Positions 14,484 through 22,627 of a DNA stretch of 64,000 bases are shown one piece after another. Each line of letters begins with the position of its first letter. The first letter of the stretch is position 1. Under the pieces are notes generated by a model. That model was not told the DNA's origin, did not search any database, and saw only the letters and a list, made by a program, of their open reading frames with translations. The position numbers were made by a program, and so were the translations under genes. Origin of the DNA: a virus; IMG/VR virus record IMGVR_UViG_3300018426_001942, positions 62,001 through 126,000 of that record, one strand, 5' to 3'.

Positions 14484-15074
14484 ATGAAACATATTGGAAG
14501 ACAAATTAATCCTAAGAGACGTTGTGCTGTAGCATACCGTGTAATTCCTAATGATCCAGATAACTGTTTAGTTGTTTTTACTGATAGTTTAGAGTCTGAT
14601 GCACACGATTCATTAATGAACTTAATAGAATCAAACGCAGGTCAGACAGCATATGAACTTGCAGAAGCAATGAACAGAGCTGTTTTACCAGATGGAAGAA
14701 ACATGTTGGTAGCATTTAGTGGTACAGGCAAACTTACTAAGATGCCTACAAGCCAGATCGAAATGACACCAGATATGCAAAGCACCGTTGTTCTTAGCGA
14801 GCTTAATAAAATTATTGCCGAACAAAAAGGCGTAACTGTTGCTGATCTTGCTCTGCAACCAGCAAAATCTACAAATAAGCCTGCAGAACAACCTGCTGTA
14901 CAACCCGAAGTTACAGACTTAGGACAAGACACTGGTGTTCTTAGCGATGAAGATTTAGCGGCTCAATATCGTTCTCAAGCAGATGCTATGTTTAAAGAAG
15001 CAAAGCGTTTAAGAGAACAAGCGGAAGAATTGGTTCCTACCAAGCGTAGCAAGAAGTCCGCCCAAAGTGCCTAG
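14484..15074 (+). CDS. Hypothetical phage protein with coiled-coil end
   Basis: A 196-residue protein from ATG 14484, chosen because AAAGGAG precedes it; the same frame is open upstream to 14418. Residues 1-120 are globular alpha/beta, with CAVAYRVIPNDPDNCLVVF and a SDAHDSLMNLIES helix. Residues 125-150 are a Pro/Gln-rich linker, and the last 45 residues form a charged coiled coil (YRSQADAMFKEAKRLREQAE) with a basic end. The layout suggests a structural or assembly role, but no family is recognised. Confidence 0.55.
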   Translation: MKHIGRQINPKRRCAVAYRVIPNDPDNCLVVFTDSLESDAHDSLMNLIESNAGQTAYELAEAMNRAVLPDGRNMLVAFSGTGKLTKMPTSQIEMTPDMQSTVVLSELNKIIAEQKGVTVADLALQPAKSTNKPAEQPAVQPEVTDLGQDTGVLSDEDLAAQYRSQADAMFKEAKRLREQAEELVPTKRSKKSAQSA

Positions 15075-15384
15075 AAAGAATAAACTAAGCAAAGAAGTAA
15101 TAGACAAATGGCCTGAAGTACTCGGTAATATCGACATCAAAGTCGTACCTACTGAGTACATTAAGGCTGTTGAAGTAACCTTTACCGACGGAAAAGTGTG
15201 GATTATTGAAAATGATCCTAACCGTAGCATCCAATCAAATGCTGAAGCATTTGAACAAAGTATGGAAGATTTAATGGCGGAATACGAGGATGTTTTGCAG
15301 AGTGTTAACTTTGTAGTAGATATGGAACGGGTAAAAAAGGACATTACCAAGCGTACAAAAATCTTTATGAAGAAAAAGAAATAA
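15067..15384 (+). CDS. Conserved-type phage hypothetical protein
   Basis: A 105-residue protein with a GTG start that overlaps the previous gene by 8 bases. KWPEVLGNIDIKVVPTEYI, VEVTFTDGKVWIIEN and a Lys-rich C-terminal helix form a pattern that I associate with T4-like marine phages. No function known to me. A late-type box follows its stop. Confidence 0.6.
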   Translation: MPRKNKLSKEVIDKWPEVLGNIDIKVVPTEYIKAVEVTFTDGKVWIIENDPNRSIQSNAEAFEQSMEDLMAEYEDVLQSVNFVVDMERVKKDITKRTKIFMKKKK

Positions 15385-15393
15385 CACTTTTAT

Positions 15394-15401
15394 GATAAAT
15401 A
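15394..15401 (+). promoter_or_regulatory. Late-promoter-like box before the fibre gene
   Basis: GATAAATA followed by TATATG, 37 bases before the start at 15439. It is close to the T4 late box and stands before a virion gene, where a late promoter is expected. Confidence 0.45.
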
Positions 15402-15438
15402 TATATGTAGACTTAAATCATTAAGGAGTTATAAAAAA

Positions 15439-16524
15439 ATGGCATTGCGATTAAGAAGAGGCACAGATGCACAAAGACAAACACTAGACGGTGTTTCCTT
15501 ACCAGTGCCAGCTGAAGGCGAATTAATATATACAACAGATACTAAAAAACTTTATGTAGGCGATGGTTCTACAGCAGGTGGTATTGCTGTTGACGTTGCT
15601 AACTCCGATTTAAGTATTGATGCATTAAGCGATGTTGATATTACATCTACACCTCCAACAGGTGGCCAGAGCCTAGTATGGAATGCTGTTGACGAAGAAT
15701 TCCAGCCAGGTGATCCTACTGTTCTAGATAATAAATCATTAAATGATTTGCAAGACGTAGACTTAGCATCTAATCCTCCAGGTGTAGGACAAGTTCTTAA
15801 ATGGAACGGAAGTGCATTTGTTCCTAATGACGACGATGCACAAAGTGGTTTAGTAGCAGGTGCAACTTACAACATTAACATTGCAGGCGATGTTTCAGGT
15901 AGTGTATACGCTGATGATTCTACATTAGTTATTGATGGTACTGATGGTAAATTCAAAGGTACTATTGAAACTACACAAAATGCTATATTTGACACAAGAG
16001 CTGATGATTTAATATCTGATATAGGTATAAAGATAATATCTAATGCAAACGTTCCTGGCTTAGAAGTTACTAGTCAGACTGGTGCAAGTGAAGGAACTGG
16101 TGCAAATTTAGGTTTTTACAATCATAACGGAACATACGAAAACCAAACAGCATTACAAGTTGGTGATAGCTTAGGAAGACTTGACTTTGGTGGCTTAATA
16201 ACAATTCCGGGTGGGAGTTCTGTATCACTTGCTCCGTGTGTCATTAGAGCAGAATTAACACAAGAAAGTGATGGTGTAAGTACATTAGCACTTGGTAAAT
16301 TAGTATTTGCTGTTCTTAATGGTCCGAACGTAGCAGATGCTGCAAAAGCAACATTTGATAATGTTGGTGTATTCCAATCTCCAGTATTACAACCAGGTGT
16401 ATATGCAGACGATGCAGCAAGAGATGCAGCTGTTACAGCACCAGCAGCAGGAATGATAATCTTTAACACTACAAACACTAAATTCCAAGGCTACACAGGT
16501 AGTGCTTGGGTAGACTTAAACTAA
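15439..16524 (+). CDS. Tail-fibre/adhesin-type structural protein (Mtd-like N-terminus)
   Basis: A 361-residue protein. The first 45 residues (LRLRRGTDAQRQ, then EGELIYTTDTKKLYVGDG) are the N-terminal fold found in Bordetella phage Mtd and many marine phage fibre proteins. Two copies of a short repeat follow: LSDVDITSTPPTGGQSLVW and LQDVDLASNPPGVGQVLKW (about 59-120). The C-terminal part ends in IIFNTTNTKFQGYTGSAWV, a motif common at fibre ends. It is probably a trimeric fibre or decoration protein that meets the host surface. A terminator follows. Confidence 0.75.
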   Translation: MALRLRRGTDAQRQTLDGVSLPVPAEGELIYTTDTKKLYVGDGSTAGGIAVDVANSDLSIDALSDVDITSTPPTGGQSLVWNAVDEEFQPGDPTVLDNKSLNDLQDVDLASNPPGVGQVLKWNGSAFVPNDDDAQSGLVAGATYNINIAGDVSGSVYADDSTLVIDGTDGKFKGTIETTQNAIFDTRADDLISDIGIKIISNANVPGLEVTSQTGASEGTGANLGFYNHNGTYENQTALQVGDSLGRLDFGGLITIPGGSSVSLAPCVIRAELTQESDGVSTLALGKLVFAVLNGPNVADAAKATFDNVGVFQSPVLQPGVYADDAARDAAVTAPAAGMIIFNTTNTKFQGYTGSAWVDLN

Positions 16525-16536
16525 TCACATTACTTT

Positions 16537-16581
16537 AAAAACTCCTAAATGTAGGTTAAATACTACAGAAGGAGTTTTTTT
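16537..16581 (+). terminator. Terminator whose stem contains the next ribosome binding site
   Basis: AAAAACTCCT (16537-16546) pairs with AGGAGTTTTT (16570-16579), with an inner stem TGTAG (16550-16554) and CTACA (16563-16567), followed by T-rich sequence. The 3' arm AGGAG is also the ribosome binding site of the gene starting at 16582. The A-rich/T-rich flanks allow termination in both directions. Confidence 0.75.
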
Positions 16582-17352
16582 ATGACTAAATTAATTACAG
16601 ATCCCCAAAACTATACTAGAGAAGACTTAAGAAACTTAGACTGGGATATGGTAAAGTTAAATGTTACTGTAGATCCTAAGCCTTTGCTAGAATGGTTTGA
16701 AACTGTAAAAACTACTTCTCCCGAAAGTTTATTTTTATTTTCTCAAAAAGACTTATTTGAATCGCATTTACTCGATCATCCTAGAATGAACGGCATATGT
16801 GTAGGTGATGCAGGATTTTGGGCATTACAGTGGCCTATACAAAGACGTGATGCTATACCTACTCCATTCTTTTGTAATAAAGAAAAATTTCCAGAAATGT
16901 TAGACGAAACATGGGAAAATAAAATGGACAACCATCTTGAACAATATTATTTTGGTGCGTACAAGAGTATGATAGATCAATTAGGAGAAGATGCGTGGAC
17001 ATGGGGTAGAGCTATGAACTGTGCTAAGGAATGTGGCATTGGGCCACATAGAGATCACGACGGTGAAGACATGTCAGAACATATGATTCGATTACACGTT
17101 AACTTGCAAACTAACGAAAATTCATCATGGCATTTCTTTTCACAGTTAGGAGAAACACCTGCTGATACTTGGCAATACGAACGTGCAAGTTATAATCCTA
17201 AGCCTGGTGAAGTTTACCTAGTTAATGTGAGCAATGTACATGCTCCTGTAAATCACGGAGATGAAGAATGGATATTGTTACACTCTGACCCATCAAATGA
17301 CGCTGTAGATAGATTGTTAAAAAGCGAGACTCATATTACATACAATGGCTAA
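16582..17352 (+). CDS. 2OG-Fe(II) oxygenase, aspartyl/asparaginyl hydroxylase-like
   Basis: A 256-residue member of the Asp/Asn beta-hydroxylase-like branch of 2-oxoglutarate oxygenases, which hydroxylate protein or small-molecule carbons. The iron-binding pattern is GPHRDHDGED (154-163, H156 and D158) and VSNVHAPVN (216-224, H220), with Arg170 before LHVNL and a GEVYLVN strand. The N-terminal 100 residues (DWDMVKLNV, then ALQWPIQRRDAIP) match the paralogues at 22618-23361 and 23354-24103, so it belongs to one expanded family. It is the first gene of the island and lies behind the fibre-gene terminator. Confidence 0.8.
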   Translation: MTKLITDPQNYTREDLRNLDWDMVKLNVTVDPKPLLEWFETVKTTSPESLFLFSQKDLFESHLLDHPRMNGICVGDAGFWALQWPIQRRDAIPTPFFCNKEKFPEMLDETWENKMDNHLEQYYFGAYKSMIDQLGEDAWTWGRAMNCAKECGIGPHRDHDGEDMSEHMIRLHVNLQTNENSSWHFFSQLGETPADTWQYERASYNPKPGEVYLVNVSNVHAPVNHGDEEWILLHSDPSNDAVDRLLKSETHITYNG

Positions 17353-18160
17353 CATTAAAACAAGATTAAATACTTCTATTCTTTACAAAAAGACTGACTG
17401 GCCATATCAACACGACAGCATGATTCCTAATACAAGTTCTAATTACTACGGACCTGATAACGAAAGACTACACGAGCGTAACAAAAAATATCAAGATAGT
17501 AGTTGGATATACAATAACAAAGAGATTAATTACAACTTCAACAGTTTAGGATTACGTATGTCTAATGAAGTAGATTTAACCAAAGACTTAATTTATTTTA
17601 GTGGCACAAGTTATACTTTAGGTATTGGTGTGGACGAGAAAGATAGATACACTGATATATTGTCTAAAGAACTAGACACACCTATGCTAAGTTATGCTGG
17701 TCCTACATATAGCACTAAACTACAAGTTATATCATTTTTTAATTATGTAAACTTACACGGTGCTCCAAAAAGTGCATGTTTTGAATTTCCGCCTGCACAC
17801 GGATATACATTTTTTACAGATCATTTTGCTTTTACGTTTACTGGCAGTCATAGGCCTAAATGCAATTATGTAGAACCTTATGAATTACTAGAACGTACTG
17901 ACTTCTTACAAAACGAAGCAGAAATATATGTAAACATGTTAGAAGTATTTTGTAAGACTAACAACATACCATTAACTATGTTTAGTTACTTTCCTACTAC
18001 TTTGCCTATTATACGTATTAATATTGATCTACTAGGTATCGAAGATAATAATGAAAAATTTGCTAGAGACATTTGTAAACAAAACGGTACTATATCAGGC
18101 CATCCAGGTATAGGTGTACATAGACATACAGCAGATGTATTAAAGGATAGACTACTATGA
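17345..18160 (+). CDS. SGNH/GDSL-like hydrolase
   Basis: A 271-residue protein that overlaps its neighbours by 8 and 4 bases. DLIYFSGTSYTLGIGVDEKD (about 81-100) resembles the nucleophile block GDS-x-T-x-G, but with GTS in place of GDS. Near the C-terminus SGHPGIGVHRHTADVLKD (about 250-267) resembles the last block that carries the catalytic His. Members of this fold are esterases, acyl- or sulfo-group transferases or hydrolases on glycans and lipids. No signal peptide is visible. The altered first block leaves activity uncertain. Its neighbours suggest an acyl-transfer step. Confidence 0.55.
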   Translation: MANIKTRLNTSILYKKTDWPYQHDSMIPNTSSNYYGPDNERLHERNKKYQDSSWIYNNKEINYNFNSLGLRMSNEVDLTKDLIYFSGTSYTLGIGVDEKDRYTDILSKELDTPMLSYAGPTYSTKLQVISFFNYVNLHGAPKSACFEFPPAHGYTFFTDHFAFTFTGSHRPKCNYVEPYELLERTDFLQNEAEIYVNMLEVFCKTNNIPLTMFSYFPTTLPIIRINIDLLGIEDNNEKFARDICKQNGTISGHPGIGVHRHTADVLKDRLL

Positions 18161-18825
18161 GCATAACACTTTATACATCAGGTAGTACAGACGAACCTAA
18201 ACAAATAACACATTCTTGGAAATACATTAATGAATGTGCTAGACGTAGTGCTAAAGAAATACAACTAACCAGCAAGGATGTTGTACTAGATGTGTTTCCT
18301 GCTAATACTATTGCACATTGGACTATAACAGCGTATCCTAGCGTTTTAAGCGGCGCACAGTACGTTTGTAGCAACTTTACGCCATATACATACATACAAG
18401 CATTTAAACGCTTACAACCGTCTTATATTGCGCTTATACCGCGTCATTTAGAGCTTTTACAAAGTACAAAAGGCTTTAAAGACTTAGATATGAGTTGTGT
18501 ACGTTACATGGTAACAGGTAGTAATAAAATAGATCAAGACTTTATAAATGCATTTAAAAATAGAGGTGTACAGTGTGTAGCAAACTGGTATGGTATGACA
18601 GAGTTTCCGCCACCTATTCTTATAGGGTATGACAGTCCTAGTTTTGACTTGTACAATCGACCAACTGATGATCATATAATGTTTCACCCTGTATCTGCTA
18701 CATCTAATTTAGGTGAAGCAATAATAAACGGTAGGTCTACAGGTGATATCTTTGACACACAAACAATGACATTCTCGCATAGAAGAAAAGAAGCAAATGG
18801 AAAAACTTGGAAGACTGACGTTTAG
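18157..18825 (+). CDS. Minimal ANL-type adenylating enzyme
   Basis: A 222-residue protein with the core motifs of acyl/aryl-CoA ligases and NRPS adenylation domains: TLYTSGSTDEPK (4-15) is the P-loop-like A3 motif, NWYGMTE (143-149) the A5 motif, and STGD (194-197) the A7 motif. Normal ANL enzymes have about 500 residues; this one lacks the N-terminal part before A3 and the whole C-terminal lid with the catalytic Lys. The frame is intact and overlaps genes on both sides, so it looks like a compact enzyme and not debris. It may activate a carboxylic acid as an adenylate for the GNAT-like protein that follows. Confidence 0.75.
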   Translation: MSITLYTSGSTDEPKQITHSWKYINECARRSAKEIQLTSKDVVLDVFPANTIAHWTITAYPSVLSGAQYVCSNFTPYTYIQAFKRLQPSYIALIPRHLELLQSTKGFKDLDMSCVRYMVTGSNKIDQDFINAFKNRGVQCVANWYGMTEFPPPILIGYDSPSFDLYNRPTDDHIMFHPVSATSNLGEAIINGRSTGDIFDTQTMTFSHRRKEANGKTWKTDV

Positions 18826-19342
18826 AACATTATCTAAAAATGACAGAGATGCTGTTGAGATATTTTGTAATTCTCAGTCTTATAGCAACAACACTTCTTT
18901 AGAAAAAATGAAATGGGACTGGTGCCCGTTTTGGTGTGCAGCATTTGACCAAGAACGTATTGTAAGTATTGCTGGCGCACACGAACTTCCTGAAGTATCA
19001 CCTAATGCCTATAGACTATTATTTAGAGGCGCACAATTACCAGGCTACACGTTAGGCACTGGTAGAAATATATTTAAAACTGGAATACATTTAAGTTATC
19101 TATTGCCTATACAGATTGATTGGGCAACTAAAAATCCTAACGCACAACTTTATATTAGTACTAACATCAACAACGACGGTGGCAAAAGCCAACGTATGAA
19201 TAATACTATTATGCCAATGCTTGCTAAAACAGGAATTTGGACTTTAGATCGTAAGATGGAGTTGTACAATGTTCCGCAGAACTTGTGGCGTATTAATGTT
19301 TCAAAGTATATGGAAGAGCGTAGCCGTTCGCTAAACACCTAA
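18797..19342 (+). CDS. GNAT-like acyltransferase
   Basis: A 181-residue protein that overlaps the ANL gene by 29 bases. LTFRTLSKNDRDAVEIF at the N-terminus, a strand pair CAAFDQERIVSIAGAHELPE and a later YISTNINNDGG resemble the order of a GCN5-related N-acetyltransferase, though the usual R/Q-x-x-G-x-G/A acyl-CoA loop is not plain (LGTGRNIFKTG is the nearest). The coupling to an adenylating enzyme suggests transfer of an activated acyl group. Its last 50 bases overlap the 3' end of the halogenase gene on the other strand. Confidence 0.5.
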   Translation: MEKLGRLTFRTLSKNDRDAVEIFCNSQSYSNNTSLEKMKWDWCPFWCAAFDQERIVSIAGAHELPEVSPNAYRLLFRGAQLPGYTLGTGRNIFKTGIHLSYLLPIQIDWATKNPNAQLYISTNINNDGGKSQRMNNTIMPMLAKTGIWTLDRKMELYNVPQNLWRINVSKYMEERSRSLNT

Positions 19343-20399
19343 AACTATATTCATCAAAGATAGTAAAAGGTTTCTTTTTAATCTCAATTTCTTTTACTTG
19401 ATTTTGCCAATAGGGCGTATTCTTACTTGTTGCTTCATAATGTAGTGCAAGAAAATCTTCAATATGTTTTACAACCTTAACATATTGTCTATTGTAAACT
19501 TTTTGTTTACCATATAATTTAACTAGCATTTCAATTTGATACTGTATTAACCAAATTGCTTGTGCTTCTAAAGGTTCAATAAATCCAGCACTTAACCCTA
19601 TGTTTAGTATATTATCTTGATATGGTGTTGGACAATATTTACTTTCCCAATGTAATACTCGCATTTTGTCTAATTCAAGAGTATACGGACACTTTTCGAT
19701 AAACTCGCGTTTAGCATCTTCAACTGTTTGATGTTCAGTGCTAAACACGTAACCATTACCAATGCGGTTTTGTAAATAAATGTTCCACATCCAACCATTA
19801 CTCATGGCAGTTGTTTCTGTATAGTACTTTAGCTCTTTATCATAACTAGGTGCTACTACAGCACAATTATTTTTAAGGCGTGTACTAACCATTTCTCTTT
19901 TAGGAAATAATTTATTAAATCCTGTACAATTAATAATTAAGTCAGCTTGTAAATCATCAATAGTATCTAATGTACGTGTTTCTAATTTAACACCATTTGG
20001 CAATGCTACTTTATCACGCAACATAATACCAAATTTATTTGCATCTATATGATATGCATGACGCCATTTTTTATCTGGTAACTCGTAGTTTTCCATCCAA
20101 TGCATTTGCTCGTCGTGTTCTGTTTCATCAAAACAAAAATGATGAAACCAACTTTCGCCGTGCCAATTTTTATGTTTAATTGTATACTTACGAACCGCAT
20201 CACAATTATCAAATAAGTCTTGCTCAGTTAATCCGCAATCATGTATAAAGTCATACATGCTAGGCAGTGTACTTTCACCTACACCTATTATAGGTATATC
20301 TTGACTTTGGATAACTGTAATATCCCAGTCGGTCTTTTTAGAAAGATATGAGGCTGTCATCCAACCTGCTGTTCCGCCGCCTACAATAATTATATTCAT
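19293..20399 (-). CDS. Flavin-dependent halogenase (tryptophan-halogenase family)
   Basis: A 368-residue FAD enzyme of the PrnA family, which makes hypohalous acid and passes it to a catalytic Lys. IVGGGTAGW (5-13) is the FAD-binding start, VGESTLPS (40-47) the second conserved block, and Lys71 in DAVRKYTIKHKNW lies at the position of the catalytic Lys. The normally W-x-W-x-I-P motif is WMWNIY (203-208), with Tyr for Pro. It is much shorter than PrnA (about 540 residues). A marine cyanophage halogenase, VirX1, is known to halogenate and especially iodinate many substrates, so a phage enzyme of this type is plausible. It is the last gene of the minus-strand unit and overlaps the 2OG gene by 4 bases. 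Confidence 0.88.
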   Translation of the reverse strand: MNIIIVGGGTAGWMTASYLSKKTDWDITVIQSQDIPIIGVGESTLPSMYDFIHDCGLTEQDLFDNCDAVRKYTIKHKNWHGESWFHHFCFDETEHDEQMHWMENYELPDKKWRHAYHIDANKFGIMLRDKVALPNGVKLETRTLDTIDDLQADLIINCTGFNKLFPKREMVSTRLKNNCAVVAPSYDKELKYYTETTAMSNGWMWNIYLQNRIGNGYVFSTEHQTVEDAKREFIEKCPYTLELDKMRVLHWESKYCPTPYQDNILNIGLSAGFIEPLEAQAIWLIQYQIEMLVKLYGKQKVYNRQYVKVVKHIEDFLALHYEATSKNTPYWQNQVKEIEIKKKPFTIFDEYSFRCLANGYALPYTLKH

Positions 20400-21571
20400 A
20401 CGTTTATTTGTGTCCTTAAAAAAATATTTATTTTTCCTATGGGTATTTTAAAATGTAAATGGATTCTATCTGTAGAACCTTTGTTAATCGTAGTGTGTAT
20501 ACGTTTTGTATTTACAATGTAAACATTATTAGGTTCTAATACATACGGGTGTTGATCAATAATAAAATGCGAATCGTTATTAGCATACAACGGAATATGT
20601 ACTCTTACATGCTCGTCTTTATCTGCGTGAGGCGGTATTCCAGAATTTTCAGGATGCCCAGTAATAACTAATTCTTCTATATAAGGAATCTGATCGTATA
20701 GTTTTTTAGCAAAACCTTTGAGCATCTTAGTAGGCTTTATAATAGGATCAAATGCTTTCTTGTCTTTACGCATACCTGGAGGCAATGGACGTTCGTCTAC
20801 ATTTTCGCAATTAGTTAATATAGCGTATCCGTATAATCCTTTTAGATTAGTTCCTGGAACTTCGGGCATTGTCCATTTTAGGTAATCAAAATTATCTACA
20901 AGGTCATTATAGTATTCTTTAAGTTCATCAAAATTAAATTTTACATTTTCTATTTTTTTGCAATCAAAATTTATTTGAGCTGGATCTAATATCCACTCTG
21001 TATTAAGTAATTCATCTACATTGTCTACAGGTATTTTAAATATTAAATGTACTCTGTCTGTGTCGCCTTGATTAATTGTACCATGTTGATTAGTAGTATT
21101 AATAAGATATGCTTTACCTTCTTGCAAATTATACTTTGAATCACCAAATACAAAATAACTTTGATTATTCGTTTGTATAGGTATATGCACTTTTACAAAC
21201 TCAGTATTATCTATATGTTGTTGTATAACTGTATCAGGTGGGTGGGCACTTATAACTGTTTGTCTAATATCAGGTATTGCATCTACAATATACTTGCCAA
21301 ACCCAAATACAAGCTCAGTAGGATTATCAAACGTACCTAATACTTCACTGTCATGTTTAATGTCATATGGCGGACAAGGCTTTGTAGTGTCTTTTAAATT
21401 ACTTTGTATAGCCCAACTGTATACATTGTTTACTTTGTGATCTAATGTATTTGTACTATCTGGTTGCCACTTTAAGTTGTCATACTGAGATACTTTAGCA
21501 TAATAGTCTTTTAGTTCTTGCAACGAAAATTTAAAGTTAGGTAATTCTTTAATATCAAAATCAAACATCAT
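20396..21571 (-). CDS. Tandem two-domain 2OG-Fe(II) oxygenase
   Basis: A 391-residue protein made of two similar Asp/Asn-hydroxylase-like domains (about 1-190 and 200-391). Each has the start PNFKFSLQELKDYY or KFNFDELKEYY, an H-x-D site (QQHIDNTEF; PPHADKDEH), a VHIP strand, and a distal His in TTNQHGTINQGDTDR or TKRIHTTINKGSTDR. Both domains keep all predicted iron ligands and the Arg for 2-oxoglutarate, so both may be active. The fusion reflects a tandem duplication within the same gene family that fills this unit. It is translated just upstream of the halogenase. Confidence 0.85.
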   Translation of the reverse strand: MMFDFDIKELPNFKFSLQELKDYYAKVSQYDNLKWQPDSTNTLDHKVNNVYSWAIQSNLKDTTKPCPPYDIKHDSEVLGTFDNPTELVFGFGKYIVDAIPDIRQTVISAHPPDTVIQQHIDNTEFVKVHIPIQTNNQSYFVFGDSKYNLQEGKAYLINTTNQHGTINQGDTDRVHLIFKIPVDNVDELLNTEWILDPAQINFDCKKIENVKFNFDELKEYYNDLVDNFDYLKWTMPEVPGTNLKGLYGYAILTNCENVDERPLPPGMRKDKKAFDPIIKPTKMLKGFAKKLYDQIPYIEELVITGHPENSGIPPHADKDEHVRVHIPLYANNDSHFIIDQHPYVLEPNNVYIVNTKRIHTTINKGSTDRIHLHFKIPIGKINIFLRTQINV

Positions 21572-21986
21572 GATACCTTTCTAATAGACTATAAACATGT
21601 TTGTTATGACCTCTGTCATCTATTGTTTCGTTATTATAATACTTTTTAACATAGTTGGCAACAGCAACACTTCTCGATTGTCCTTTTGCACAATATACAT
21701 GTAATGTAGCACCCTCTGGTATTTTGCGTATAAAACTTATAATTTGTTCTGCTTGTTTATCGCTACATGCTGTGGCATGTATTATTCGTTGTGTGTTATT
21801 GTACCATTGTATTGCTTTTAATCCTGTTTTTTCAACATCTTCAAATTTTAAATTTAAAACATTATCTGCATCTGCCATAACAGGCTCAGAATGTATCCAA
21901 TTACCATTACTGTGTATACCAATAAGATATTCGTTGTTAGGTATAGGGTGCATATCTTTCATTGCATATGTTTTTACATTAACCAT
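21561..21986 (-). CDS. CX5R phosphatase (dual-specificity-like)
   Basis: About 141 residues. ATG 21986 is preferred to an in-frame ATG at 22007 because it overlaps the upstream gene by only 13 bases. The segment LHVYCAKGQSRSVAVANYV holds the Cys-x5-Arg loop (Cys99 and Arg105) of Cys-based phosphatases, followed by the usual Ser and helix. IHATACSDKQAEQIISFIRK before it fits the central fold. An Asp general acid is not certain. It could remove phosphate from protein tyrosine/serine, sugar phosphate or a pathway intermediate. Confidence 0.75.
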   Translation of the reverse strand: MVNVKTYAMKDMHPIPNNEYLIGIHSNGNWIHSEPVMADADNVLNLKFEDVEKTGLKAIQWYNNTQRIIHATACSDKQAEQIISFIRKIPEGATLHVYCAKGQSRSVAVANYVKKYYNNETIDDRGHNKHVYSLLERYHDV

Positions 21987-22627
21987 GCTTTTACGTCCTC
22001 GATCCACACTTTACCATAAAGATGTACTCTGTCTGTTGTACCTTTGTTTTCAACACTATGAGGAAGTGTTGTGTTTACAAGATATGCCCAACCTGGTTCC
22101 ATGTGATATTCTTTACCGTTTATAATCCAATTACTATCTTTGTTAGTGTGTATAGGAATATGTACCCTAATTTTATCTGGACTGTCTTGATGTGTAATTA
22201 ATTTAGTTCCAGTTACATGCTCAGTTACTAACCATTTTTTACTACGAAAGGGTAGACTTTTAACAAGCTCTAATCCGTATCCTGTAAAACATTTTCTAGG
22301 ATTTAATTCATCATTATCATTATCCCTATACTCCGGTTTTGCACAACCTTGCTCAAAAGGTTTAGGACCTTCTTCGTCACTATTCCAGCATAACGTATAA
22401 TAACCAGTTTCGTCTGGTATAATATGTCCAGTCTCCCCAGTAGGGTCACTAATTGGAAACTGCCACACATGATGATTTTCTCCTACAACAAATTTCCAAT
22501 CTTTATAATTTTCTTGTAGATCATTATACCAATCCTGTAACTTTTTGACATCAACACAAAATATACGTTTAACGTCAAATCCTAGATCAACTGTTTGATG
22601 CTCTTCTATATATCTCTTCATTTCCAA
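21974..22627 (-). CDS. 2OG-Fe(II) oxygenase, aspartyl/asparaginyl hydroxylase-like
   Basis: A 217-residue member of the island's oxygenase family. The iron site is LITHQDSPDKIRVHIPIHTN (about 145-164) with H-x-D, and TTLPHSVENKGTTDRVHL (about 188-205) with the distal His and the 2-oxoglutarate Arg. Its N-terminal half has an acidic loop (RDNDNDELNPRKCF) not seen in the paralogues, so the substrate may differ. It overlaps both neighbouring genes by about 10 bases. Confidence 0.83.
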   Translation of the reverse strand: MEMKRYIEEHQTVDLGFDVKRIFCVDVKKLQDWYNDLQENYKDWKFVVGENHHVWQFPISDPTGETGHIIPDETGYYTLCWNSDEEGPKPFEQGCAKPEYRDNDNDELNPRKCFTGYGLELVKSLPFRSKKWLVTEHVTGTKLITHQDSPDKIRVHIPIHTNKDSNWIINGKEYHMEPGWAYLVNTTLPHSVENKGTTDRVHLYGKVWIEDVKAWLM

